From CAYQCE01 sp964415885 (lineage in GTDB: Bacteria > Zixibacteria > MSB-5A5 > JAABVY01 > JAHJOQ01): DNA of 34,985 nucleotides. The stretch lies in assembly GCA_964415885.1 (NCBI GenBank), contig CAYQCE010000036.1, positions 1 through 34,985 on the forward strand. Direction: 5' to 3'. The position numbers and the translations under genes were made by a program. The notes below the pieces were generated by a model. The model was not told the origin of the DNA and did not search any database. It was given only the letters and a program-made list of their open reading frames with translations. Below are positions 7,506-14,077 of the stretch, one piece after another; the first letter of the stretch is position 1, and every line of letters begins with the position of its first letter.

Positions 7506-8335
7506 GCGATCAGAAACCGGCCATATACGGGCTACTCGGATCGAAAATCTCCTACTCGCTCTCACCGGAAATATTCCGGATCCTCTTCCGGAAATTCGAT
7601 CTGCCGCACGGATATTTCCTCTTCGACATCCATCCCGAATGCTTTTGGGAATTTCTTGAGTCAGCAGCGCTCTTGAATGTAGCCGGTTTCAATGTTACGA
7701 TTCCGTTCAAGAATGATATCACTCCTCACCTCGACAGAATCGACCAGTGCGGCAAGCGGTGCAAATCCGTGAATCTCGTTCTGAGAAAGCGTAACAAGCT
7801 CGTTGGATACAACACGGACGTCTTCGGTATCTCAGAGGTCCTCAGACAGAACCGTGCTCCGGATATAAAGGGTAAGCACGCTCTCCTGATCGGCGCCGGC
7901 GGTACGGCCCGGACCATGCTCGCATATCTCATTCGAAAGAAGGTCGGACGAGTCAGCATCGTTAACCGCAGTCGCAAGCGGTTAAACGAGATGCTCTCCG
8001 ATTGTGGGTACTTCGACAGCTTCCACAACGTCGAGGCATATCCGCTACCGAAACTCAGTTCGGTGATGGACAGTATCAGCGTCGACATGATCTTCAACGC
8101 CACACCTATCGCCACCGAACAGATAGTAGTGCAGCATGCCCTCAAGGACGCGGATTTCGTGTTCGAGGCGGCCTACAATGCGGGCGACCGCAATCTTCCA
8201 CGCGGGGTGAAGCCAATCGGTGGTATCGATATGCTCATCTTTCAAGCGCTGAGATCGTTCGAGATATTTACTGACGTTCGAATCGGAAACTATCGGCGAC
8301 TCAAGTCGTTTATCAAGGGTAGAATAGACCGTTAG
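7502..8335 (+). CDS. aroE: Shikimate dehydrogenase
   Basis: AroE reduces 3-dehydroshikimate to shikimate with NADPH. In 277 residues the N-terminal substrate domain shows ISYSLSPEI and GFNVTIPFK with the catalytic lysine K70, then GYNTDVFG with D106. The Rossmann part shows GAGGTAR (about 132-138) and VNRSRKR, where the basic residues after NRS favour NADP. The C-terminal GGIDMLIFQAL matches the family closing helix. The usual VYxP motif is replaced by AAYNAG. The start ATG overlaps the aroA stop (ATGA, 7502-7505), so translation is probably coupled. A 75 bp gap with its own promoter follows before aroK. Confidence 0.94.
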   Translation: MSDQKPAIYGLLGSKISYSLSPEIFRILFRKFDLPHGYFLFDIHPECFWEFLESAALLNVAGFNVTIPFKNDITPHLDRIDQCGKRCKSVNLVLRKRNKLVGYNTDVFGISEVLRQNRAPDIKGKHALLIGAGGTARTMLAYLIRKKVGRVSIVNRSRKRLNEMLSDCGYFDSFHNVEAYPLPKLSSVMDSISVDMIFNATPIATEQIVVQHALKDADFVFEAAYNAGDRNLPRGVKPIGGIDMLIFQALRSFEIFTDVRIGNYRRLKSFIKGRIDR

Positions 8336-8345
8336 ATTGTGCAGC

Positions 8346-8374
8346 TTGCATAACTCGGCTGAACTTGCTATAAT
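8346..8374 (+). promoter_or_regulatory. Strong internal promoter for aroK-aroB-aroQ
   Basis: TTGCAT (8346-8351), exactly 17 nt of spacer and a perfect TATAAT (8369-8374) preceded by TGC (extended -10). The predicted start is near 8381, at the ATGATG of a tiny reading frame that ends on the aroK start codon. Confidence 0.75.
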
Positions 8375-8381
8375 CTCGATG

Positions 8382-8414
8382 ATGATTGTCGATTTTTTAA
8401 GCCAAAGCCAATGA
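8382..8414 (+). CDS. Possible leaderless mini-ORF coupled to aroK
   Basis: ATG 8382 (or the in-frame ATG 8379) opens a 10-11 codon frame reading MIVDFLSQSQ, whose TGA (8412-8414) overlaps the aroK ATG (8411-8413). The first ATG lies just at the predicted transcription start and there is no Shine-Dalgarno sequence for either frame. It could deliver ribosomes to aroK by termination-reinitiation. Chance is possible for so short a frame. Confidence 0.3.
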   Translation: MIVDFLSQSQ

Positions 8415-8944
8415 TTGCCACTAAAAAGGACAATATAGTTCTCGTCGGTCCAATGGGTGTTGGAAAAACTACGGTTGGCAACCTCGTTGCAGACCTGCTC
8501 GGACGGGATTTCATCGATACAGACAGTATGATTGAGGACGTGACCGGTATCTCTATCGCAAGAATATTCTCCGAACGGAGTGAGGCATACTTCAGGTCAC
8601 TCGAGCGCGAGGTAGTGCAGACGGTCAGCAAGCGAAACAATCTCGTGATAGCGGCTGGCGGCGGTATGATCGTGCCGGAAGAAAATTTCCGGGATCTCGA
8701 CGACAACGGGATTCTGATTTGTCTGATGGCATCTGCGGATGTGCTTGCGGATCGGGTTGGCGGCTCGAATAGCAGGCCGCTGCTGCATAAAGGTGATCGG
8801 AAGGAGATCATACAGTCTATTCTGAATTCTCGGATTAAGGCCTTTAACAGGATTGAGCACATGATCAGAACCGACTCCGTGTCACCATCGGCAGTGGCTC
8901 GAGAAGTAGTCAGCATCTACCGGAGCCAGACCGAAGATGTTTGA
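8411..8944 (+). CDS. aroK: Shikimate kinase
   Basis: AroK phosphorylates shikimate at the 3-hydroxyl with ATP. In 177 residues it shows the Walker A loop GPMGVGKTT, the DTD motif in DFIDTDSMIE (Mg2+ and shikimate binding), FRSLEREV, AAGGGMIV, the lid arginine in RPLLH and a C-terminal adenine-contact segment. No Shine-Dalgarno sequence precedes ATG 8411. Its start overlaps the stop of a 10-codon frame that begins at the promoter, so translation may be coupled. Its 3' end overlaps aroB by 8 nt. Confidence 0.95.
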   Translation: MIATKKDNIVLVGPMGVGKTTVGNLVADLLGRDFIDTDSMIEDVTGISIARIFSERSEAYFRSLEREVVQTVSKRNNLVIAAGGGMIVPEENFRDLDDNGILICLMASADVLADRVGGSNSRPLLHKGDRKEIIQSILNSRIKAFNRIEHMIRTDSVSPSAVAREVVSIYRSQTEDV

Positions 8945-10037
8945 GTCGATGGTCGTATACGCCTCAACGAGGGAATCCACACTCTACAGAGCGGGAGAAG
9001 GGGTATTCGAAACTCTGCCGGAGATCATCGGGGATGAAAACCCGAGCTCGGTCTATTTCATAACGGACAAGAATGTCGACAGCTTCCATGCCCGCTGGAT
9101 TTCCAATGTCGGAAGGTCAAAGGACATCTCAGCCCAGATTCTGACTCTACCCGCCGGTGAGCGAACAAAGAACACGCGCCATCTGATGGGTGTGGCCAAC
9201 TGGCTGCTCGAGAACGGTGCCGATCGCGATTCAATAATCGTGGCTATCGGCGGCGGAGTCGTAACCGACCTGGTTGGCTTCGCGGCAGCTACTTTCATGC
9301 GCGGAGTTCGCCATGTCCTCGTGCCGACGACACTTCTCGCCCAGGTTGACGCAGCTATAGGCGGCAAGACCGGTGTAAATCTCCCGGCTGCCAAGAACTC
9401 CCTCGGAGTGGTCAGGCAACCGATTGCTACACTCGCCGATCCGGGATTTCTCCAAACTCTCAAGGTTTCGCATCTCCGGGAGGGGCTGTCCGAACTCGTG
9501 AAAGCGGCGCTTATCCGATCGCGGAAGCTCGCCGGGCTTCTCGAGACAATCGATCCTGGCAACTCCGCTACGATTCTGTCTATTGCGCCCGAGCTCGTCG
9601 AGACCGGGATGAAGGTCAAGGTGAGTGTGGTGAGAAAAGACCCGCGAGAGAAAGACCTGCGGAGAATTCTCAATTTTGGCCATACTGTGGGGCATTCGAT
9701 CGAATCGCTTCTCGGATACAAGAGAATTACGCATGGCAAGGCGATCGCATTCGGAATGCTCGTGGCGCTCTACCTCTCGAGGAATCTGCTCCGCCTCGAT
9801 GACGAGACCGTGGAATGGGGCGAGGATATGATCGAGCGGTTGCACGGTCGCTTCGACCTCGGCGGAATCAACTATTCCCACACGTGGAACTCCCTCAAGA
9901 ACGACAAGAAGCGATTCAAGGGCAAGCCGCGCTTCGTGTTGCTGAGAGCGTTTGCCGAACCGGAGATGCTTGAGGTAGATATAAATCAGTTCCGCAAGGC
10001 ATTCGGCGAAGCCTCCAGAAAATGGAACCGCGTATGA
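8937..10037 (+). CDS. aroB: 3-dehydroquinate synthase
   Basis: AroB cyclises DAHP to 3-dehydroquinate using NAD and a divalent metal. The 366-residue protein carries LPAGERTKN, the nucleotide-binding GGGVVTDLVGFAAATFMRG, PTTLLAQVDAAIGGKTGVN, REGLSELVKAAL, and the metal-binding part KDPREKDLRRILNFGHTVGH with later HGKAIAFGM. ATG 8937 overlaps the end of aroK. ATG 8949 (MVVYAS) is a possible alternative start. The 3' end overlaps aroQ. AroB acts before AroQ, AroE, AroK and AroA, all encoded in the same run. Confidence 0.95.
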   Translation: MFESMVVYASTRESTLYRAGEGVFETLPEIIGDENPSSVYFITDKNVDSFHARWISNVGRSKDISAQILTLPAGERTKNTRHLMGVANWLLENGADRDSIIVAIGGGVVTDLVGFAAATFMRGVRHVLVPTTLLAQVDAAIGGKTGVNLPAAKNSLGVVRQPIATLADPGFLQTLKVSHLREGLSELVKAALIRSRKLAGLLETIDPGNSATILSIAPELVETGMKVKVSVVRKDPREKDLRRILNFGHTVGHSIESLLGYKRITHGKAIAFGMLVALYLSRNLLRLDDETVEWGEDMIERLHGRFDLGGINYSHTWNSLKNDKKRFKGKPRFVLLRAFAEPEMLEVDINQFRKAFGEASRKWNRV

Positions 10038-10477
10038 GCCTCAGGATTGTCGTCATAAACGGCCCCAATCTGAACCTCCTCGGAGCGCGCGAACCGGGTA
10101 TCTATGGCGCCCTGTCTCTCGATGAGATAAACTCGAAAATCAGGATAGAGGCTTCGAAGCGTGACATACAAGTCGAATTCCGTCAGTCGAATCACGAGGG
10201 CGAGATCATCAACCTGCTACAGGCGGCACCGCGAAACTTCGACGGCGTAATCCTCAATCCGGCCGGATACTCGCACACATCGGTGGCGATACTCGATGCA
10301 ATACTCGGGATGGAGATTCCGGTGGTCGAAGTACACCTTACCAATATCCACGCCCGAGAGGGGTTTCGTGAGACGTCAATCACCGCCAGAGGATCAAGAG
10401 GAATGATCTGTGGCTTCGGATGGTACGGATACATAATGGCACTGGAGGCGCTCCGTGAGAAGCTCACGCAACGATAA
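10034..10477 (+). CDS. aroQ: Type II 3-dehydroquinate dehydratase
   Basis: AroQ removes water from 3-dehydroquinate to give 3-dehydroshikimate and works as a dodecamer in this family. It has 147 residues from ATG 10034. Motifs are VINGPNLNLLGAREPGIYG with the catalytic tyrosine, FRQSNHEGEIINLL, ILNPAGYSHTSVAILDA with the catalytic histidine, EVHLTNIHAREGFR and GMICGFGWYGY. ATG 10034 is preferred because it forms ATGA with the aroB stop and places the first strand at once. ATG 10022 would add MEPR. The 3' end overlaps the aminotransferase gene by 23 nt and contains its ribosome site. Confidence 0.93.
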   Translation: MSLRIVVINGPNLNLLGAREPGIYGALSLDEINSKIRIEASKRDIQVEFRQSNHEGEIINLLQAAPRNFDGVILNPAGYSHTSVAILDAILGMEIPVVEVHLTNIHAREGFRETSITARGSRGMICGFGWYGYIMALEALREKLTQR

Positions 10478-11375
10478 CGACTACGCATATTTCAACGGGA
10501 GGATAGTCTCCATCAATCGCGCTCGTGTGTCTATAAAGACACACGCGTTTAACTACGGCACCTGCGCATTCGAGGGGATGAAGGCTTTTTATCTCGGACG
10601 CCACCGCTGGAACCTGCACCGTGCACAGGACCACATAGACCGTCTGCTGAGGACCGCAGCAATTCTCCATCTCGCTTCGTCTTTGGATGCCGGGCAGATC
10701 CTCAAGGTAATCCGGAAACTCGTACTCAAGAACGGCTGGAAGCAGGACACATACGTAAGGCCGATGATCTATTGCTCGCTGACCGCACTCGGCCTCGGAT
10801 CAGAGTCTCCGACCGGCCTCGCGATATACTGCCACAAGGCCAGGCGGAGCCGGCTCCGCGAAATCTCTGCCTCGTTTTCACGCTACACGCGAATCCCGGG
10901 TAGTGCCGTGCCTTTCGACGGCAAGATCACGGGTGTGTATGTCAACTCTTATCTCGCTCAAAGGGATGTTGTCTCTCGTGGAGGCCAGCTTGCAATTCTC
11001 AAGGACCCGAAAGGCTGCATCACCGAGGGCTACGGTATGAATCTCTGTGCAATCAAGGGCAAACGTCTGATCACGGCACCGGTTGAGCTTGGTGTATTGG
11101 ACGGCATTACCCGAAAGACCGTGTTCGAACTCGTCTCCGATATGGGTTTCAAAATCGAGGAGCGGGAGTACAAATCGCCGACGCTCTACAATGCTGATGA
11201 GGTCTTTATATGCGGGACCGGCGCCGGGATAAACGCGATAATCTCGGTCGAGGGGCGAAAGATCGGCTCGGGAAAGTGCGGACCGATTACGCAACGCATA
11301 GCGGACACATACAACCGGATCAAGCTCGCGAAGCATCCGGACTTTGTTCACTGGCAGAATGTAGTCAGTATTTGA
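10455..11375 (+). CDS. ilvE: Class IV PLP aminotransferase, branched-chain type (IlvE-like)
   Basis: The protein is a fold-type IV PLP enzyme of 306 residues resembling branched-chain amino acid aminotransferases. It shows FNYGTCAFEGMKAF, RPMIYCS, the PLP lysine K157 in DGKITGVYVNSYLAQRD, TEGYGMNLCAIKGK with E191 in the coenzyme pocket, and LDGITRKTVFEL. The start is GTG 10455, supported by GGAGG 6 nt upstream, so the first 23 nt lie inside aroQ. The family also includes D-amino acid aminotransferase and aminodeoxychorismate lyase, and the position in a chorismate operon keeps a role in aromatic transamination or folate synthesis open. The RPM motif and length favour the IlvE group. The stop lies 3 nt from the convergent gene. 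Confidence 0.8.
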   Translation: MRSSRNDNDYAYFNGRIVSINRARVSIKTHAFNYGTCAFEGMKAFYLGRHRWNLHRAQDHIDRLLRTAAILHLASSLDAGQILKVIRKLVLKNGWKQDTYVRPMIYCSLTALGLGSESPTGLAIYCHKARRSRLREISASFSRYTRIPGSAVPFDGKITGVYVNSYLAQRDVVSRGGQLAILKDPKGCITEGYGMNLCAIKGKRLITAPVELGVLDGITRKTVFELVSDMGFKIEEREYKSPTLYNADEVFICGTGAGINAIISVEGRKIGSGKCGPITQRIADTYNRIKLAKHPDFVHWQNVVSI

Positions 11376-11378
11376 CGA

Positions 11379-11747
11379 TCAGTGCTCTTCTCTCGATACT
11401 TCCTTGAAAAACTGGGTGAACGATCCATCCTGAGTCCTGAACTCCCTTTCGAATACCATCGCTATCCTGTCAGGACTTGTCTTTTTGGAATCGTACACAA
11501 AAATCGCTGAATTCGTCGTTGAATAGGTGGTGATACTCTCGATGCCGTCGACTTCAAGGAACATGTTTGTGAAGAACCCTGCGGTTCCCCTGCATTTGAG
11601 GCCATCGACCACGAATTCGACCGTAGAGTCGCCTTCACTACCGAGCGCAACCTCGGTAGTCGGAAAGTAGAATAGCGGCTGGATCAAAATTCCACCCACG
11701 ATGAAAACAACTATCAGAACTGGTATGGTAAGTTTCGGTATTCTCAT
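11379..11747 (-). CDS. Membrane-anchored HMA-like small protein
   Basis: The 122 residues begin with a membrane segment (IPVLIVVFIVGGILIQPLFYF), followed by a ferredoxin-like fold resembling heavy-metal-associated domains: VEFVVDGLKCRGTAGFF, then LEVDGIESITTYSTTNSAIFVYD and DSKKTSPDRIAMVFE. The usual GMxCxxC metal loop is reduced to GLKCRGTA with one cysteine, so classical two-cysteine copper binding is not expected. The start ATG 11747 has AGGAG 6 nt upstream, which overlaps the end of the polyferredoxin gene (9 nt gap). The pairing suggests a shared role in electron or metal handling at the membrane. That is inference. Confidence 0.68.
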   Translation of the reverse strand: MRIPKLTIPVLIVVFIVGGILIQPLFYFPTTEVALGSEGDSTVEFVVDGLKCRGTAGFFTNMFLEVDGIESITTYSTTNSAIFVYDSKKTSPDRIAMVFEREFRTQDGSFTQFFKEVSREEH

Positions 11748-11756
11748 ATCTGACTC

Positions 11757-12515
11757 CTAAAGCGCTCTTACTTCCATGCAATCCTTCACGGGACACACCT
11801 CGACGCACTCGAGGCAGTTAACACAATCCCGATGGGTAACTTTCTCGTACTTCATCGGCTCGACACCGAAGTGACATACCTTATTGCAGAGAGTGCAGTC
11901 CGTGCAGGTCTGCGCATTCCTGCTGATTCGTATCAAGCCGACTTTGGAGAACGGATCGAGAACTGCCGCGAGTGGACAGAAATAGCGACAAAATGTCATT
12001 GGCTGGAAGAACGACAGCACGACGAACGCTCCCAGCACACTGAAGCTGATCCACCCGAGGGTCTCGTGCCCTGCGCCGGAGAAGATTATGTAAAACGGAT
12101 CGTACCCTCTGAAAATGAGTTCACCGACCTTGTATGTGTAGTAGAGAATGATCGCGAGCACAGCATACCGCAGCAGCCTGAGATATCTGTCAGCCGTTAA
12201 CGGCAGTCGCGGGCGCCTTTTCCATACTTTGTCGCCGAGTTTGTTGATCCACTCAGCAATCGTACCGAGCGGACAGACCCAACCACAGAATGACCGCTTG
12301 GTGAGCAGTGTGAGAGCTACCACACCTATCATTAGCGACAGGTTAAGCGGTGCAAGCGCGCATGTGAACTGCTTCTCAGTGAATACGGTGTACAGAGCCT
12401 CAACACCGCCGAAGGGACAGTAGTTCTCGAAGCTGTGTGATCCGAGTCCGAGCGCGAGATAGACGACAATTCCGAGAAACGCCGCCTGAGACAGGTAACG
12501 TAAGATGCGAATCAA
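11757..12515 (-). CDS. NapH/CcoG-like membrane 4Fe-4S polyferredoxin
   Basis: This 252-residue protein has four or five membrane segments and several cysteine motifs: YCPFGG near residue 33, FCGWVCPLGT in a loop, FCRYFCPLAA, and a C-terminal cytoplasmic ferredoxin part with CTDCTLCNKVCHFGVEP and CVNCLECVEVCPVKD, which should hold two 4Fe-4S clusters. This architecture is shared by NapH, NosR C-terminal parts and CcoG/RdxA. The start is TTG 12515, with GGAGG 7 nt upstream. It likely passes electrons between quinol or a cytoplasmic donor and a periplasmic acceptor. No nap, nos or cco genes are nearby, so the partner is unknown. The small HMA-like gene follows in the same unit. Confidence 0.85.
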   Translation of the reverse strand: MIRILRYLSQAAFLGIVVYLALGLGSHSFENYCPFGGVEALYTVFTEKQFTCALAPLNLSLMIGVVALTLLTKRSFCGWVCPLGTIAEWINKLGDKVWKRRPRLPLTADRYLRLLRYAVLAIILYYTYKVGELIFRGYDPFYIIFSGAGHETLGWISFSVLGAFVVLSFFQPMTFCRYFCPLAAVLDPFSKVGLIRISRNAQTCTDCTLCNKVCHFGVEPMKYEKVTHRDCVNCLECVEVCPVKDCMEVRAL

Positions 12516-12588
12516 GATTCTACCTCCGATATCCCATGTCTAACGAAACTACGACTCCACAGCCGCATGACGTGAAAATACCGGATGG

Positions 12589-12616
12589 AATATAGCCGAA
12601 TTTGCGTTTTTTCCAA
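12589..12616 (-). promoter_or_regulatory. Promoter of the polyferredoxin / HMA-like pair
   Basis: On the minus strand TTGGAA (12616-12611), a 16 nt spacer and TATATT (12594-12589) precede the TTG start at 12515 by about 74 nt. Confidence 0.55.
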
Positions 12617-12623
12617 GCCGAAA

Positions 12624-13484
12624 TTATTGCTTCGAGGCCTCTATGTACCCGATCAGCTTGTAGATGAGCCTGGCTGCTGTGAAGTCTGAGACGAGGCTGG
12701 GCGGAAGGGGCATCAGCTCGACGACATCAAACCCGACGATTCTCCTGGCAGCGCAGAGATTTCTGAACAGACCGAGCGTTTCATACCATCCGAGTCCGCC
12801 CGGCTCAGGCGTACCGACGCCCGGCACGATGGATGGATCGAATCCATCAAGATCGATTGTGACGTACACGTTTTCGGTCAGATACTCCAGCGCATCCTCG
12901 ATCTTTCGGCTTCCCGAGTGGATATCCTGGGCAAGCAGGATGGGTACATTATTGTCCGCTATATACTTCGCTTCTTCAGCGCAGTAATTTCGTACGCCGA
13001 CACCTGCCGTGCGATCTGTTATCTCGCGGATTCGTGCCATCGCGCAAGCGTGGGAGAATCTGTCTCCCTGATATGAATCGCGGAGATCGGCGTGGGCGTC
13101 AATCTGCAGGACCGAGATATTGTCGAACATCTTCGCACATGCCCGGATCGGGCCGACCGAGATCGAGTGCTCGCCACCGAGTGTGATCGGCATCTTGTTG
13201 TCGGCCAGAATCTGTCCGACAGCCTCGTCGACAATTGCCGCCATTCGTTCCGGTCCGGCCGAAGTCGGCTCGAGTGTTCCCGATGTCGCTATCCCACATC
13301 GGTATGGCTCGAACCCGAGCTCCTCATCGTACAATTCCACTTCCTGGGAAGCCTTCAGTATTGCGGTTGGCCCGAATGCCGTGCCCTTGCCGAAAGACGT
13401 TGTCTGTTCATATGGTACGGGAAGAACAACGTAACCGGAGCGTTTGTAGTCCGCTTCTTTGTCGGTCAGTCCAAGAAAGTTCAT
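12624..13484 (-). CDS. speB: Agmatinase-family ureohydrolase (SpeB-like)
   Basis: The protein is a binuclear Mn2+ ureohydrolase of 286 residues. Metal-ligand motifs are complete: GGEHSISVG, QIDAHADLRDSY with a following SHAC, and TIDLDGFDPSIVPGVGTPEPGGL. The C terminus reads VGFDVVELMPLPP. The GDRFSHACAMARI stretch is typical of the SpeB branch rather than arginase. Agmatine hydrolysis to putrescine and urea is the best guess. Guanidinobutyrase or another guanidino substrate is possible. The start ATG 13484 lies 12 nt after the Mut7-C gene, so the two are co-transcribed. No arginine decarboxylase is in the window. Confidence 0.87.
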   Translation of the reverse strand: MNFLGLTDKEADYKRSGYVVLPVPYEQTTSFGKGTAFGPTAILKASQEVELYDEELGFEPYRCGIATSGTLEPTSAGPERMAAIVDEAVGQILADNKMPITLGGEHSISVGPIRACAKMFDNISVLQIDAHADLRDSYQGDRFSHACAMARIREITDRTAGVGVRNYCAEEAKYIADNNVPILLAQDIHSGSRKIEDALEYLTENVYVTIDLDGFDPSIVPGVGTPEPGGLGWYETLGLFRNLCAARRIVGFDVVELMPLPPSLVSDFTAARLIYKLIGYIEASKQ

Positions 13485-13496
13485 GATAAACCGCTT

Positions 13497-13976
13497 CTAC
13501 AGAAGGTTCTCTTCTTTGAGCTTATCAATCATAGCATTAACGTGCGTTGCGGGCCAGTAAATTCTTCCGCACTCGGGACATATCCTGAACTCATCCTGCG
13601 TTTTATACACATACGGCCAGACTCTCTCCTTGACATCTTCTTTCGGTACGTCGTGAAGCTCGGCATTGTCCACCATACAGCGGCTCAGGACCCGGCTCTT
13701 GTCGATATGTATGTCGAAGTGTTCCAGCACAATACGCAACTGATCATAAGGTTCGTACGCGTGCAAAAGTAAGACATTCCTCGCGAGCTTCATCTCGGCT
13801 ATAACAGAATTGCGGGTCAGAATAGTCCTCTTCTGTTCGAGCGCCATATCGAGTACATCCGACGGTTTGTGGCTCGGGCACATTTCTGTGTCGAGACCTA
13901 TCATACGCAGGAGCTTCGCCAGTTTGCCGACTGTAGTGTCGCATAGGAACTTGTGCTCTGTGTAACCGTTTGACAT
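13497..13976 (-). CDS. Mut7-C RNase-domain protein with zinc ribbon
   Basis: The 159-residue protein matches the Mut7-C family, a PIN-like ribonuclease fold joined to a small zinc ribbon. The N-terminal part has FLCDTTVGKLAKLLRMIGLDTEM and ILTRNSVI, with acidic residues expected at the catalytic site. The C-terminal part has SRCMVDNAEL and RICPECGRIYWPATHV. In the family the first pair is usually CxxC. Here the second cysteine is replaced by aspartate (CMVD), so zinc binding may be altered. The start ATG 13976 has AGG about 10 nt upstream. The cellular substrate of these proteins is not established. The gene is followed directly by the agmatinase-like gene. Confidence 0.82.
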   Translation of the reverse strand: MSNGYTEHKFLCDTTVGKLAKLLRMIGLDTEMCPSHKPSDVLDMALEQKRTILTRNSVIAEMKLARNVLLLHAYEPYDQLRIVLEHFDIHIDKSRVLSRCMVDNAELHDVPKEDVKERVWPYVYKTQDEFRICPECGRIYWPATHVNAMIDKLKEENLL

Positions 13977-13994
13977 AAAGATAATACCTATGTA

Positions 13995-14034
13995 GGTTCC
14001 AACAAATAGAACGTAAGAACCTGAGGTTGGTTCT
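13995..14034. promoter_or_regulatory. Cluster of GGTTC/GAACC half-sites in a divergent promoter region
   Basis: The 101 bp between the Mut7-C gene and the ABC exporter holds GGTTC at 13995-13999, GAACC at 14017-14021 and GGTTC at 14029-14033. AGAACC (14016-14021) and GGTTCT (14029-14034) form a perfect inverted repeat with a 7 nt centre. A TATATA at 14036-14041 follows. This looks like a regulator site, with no regulator identified. Confidence 0.4.
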
Positions 14035-14077
14035 GTATATAGTTGGGGATCAGTTCACGACACAAACCCTGTGAGAT

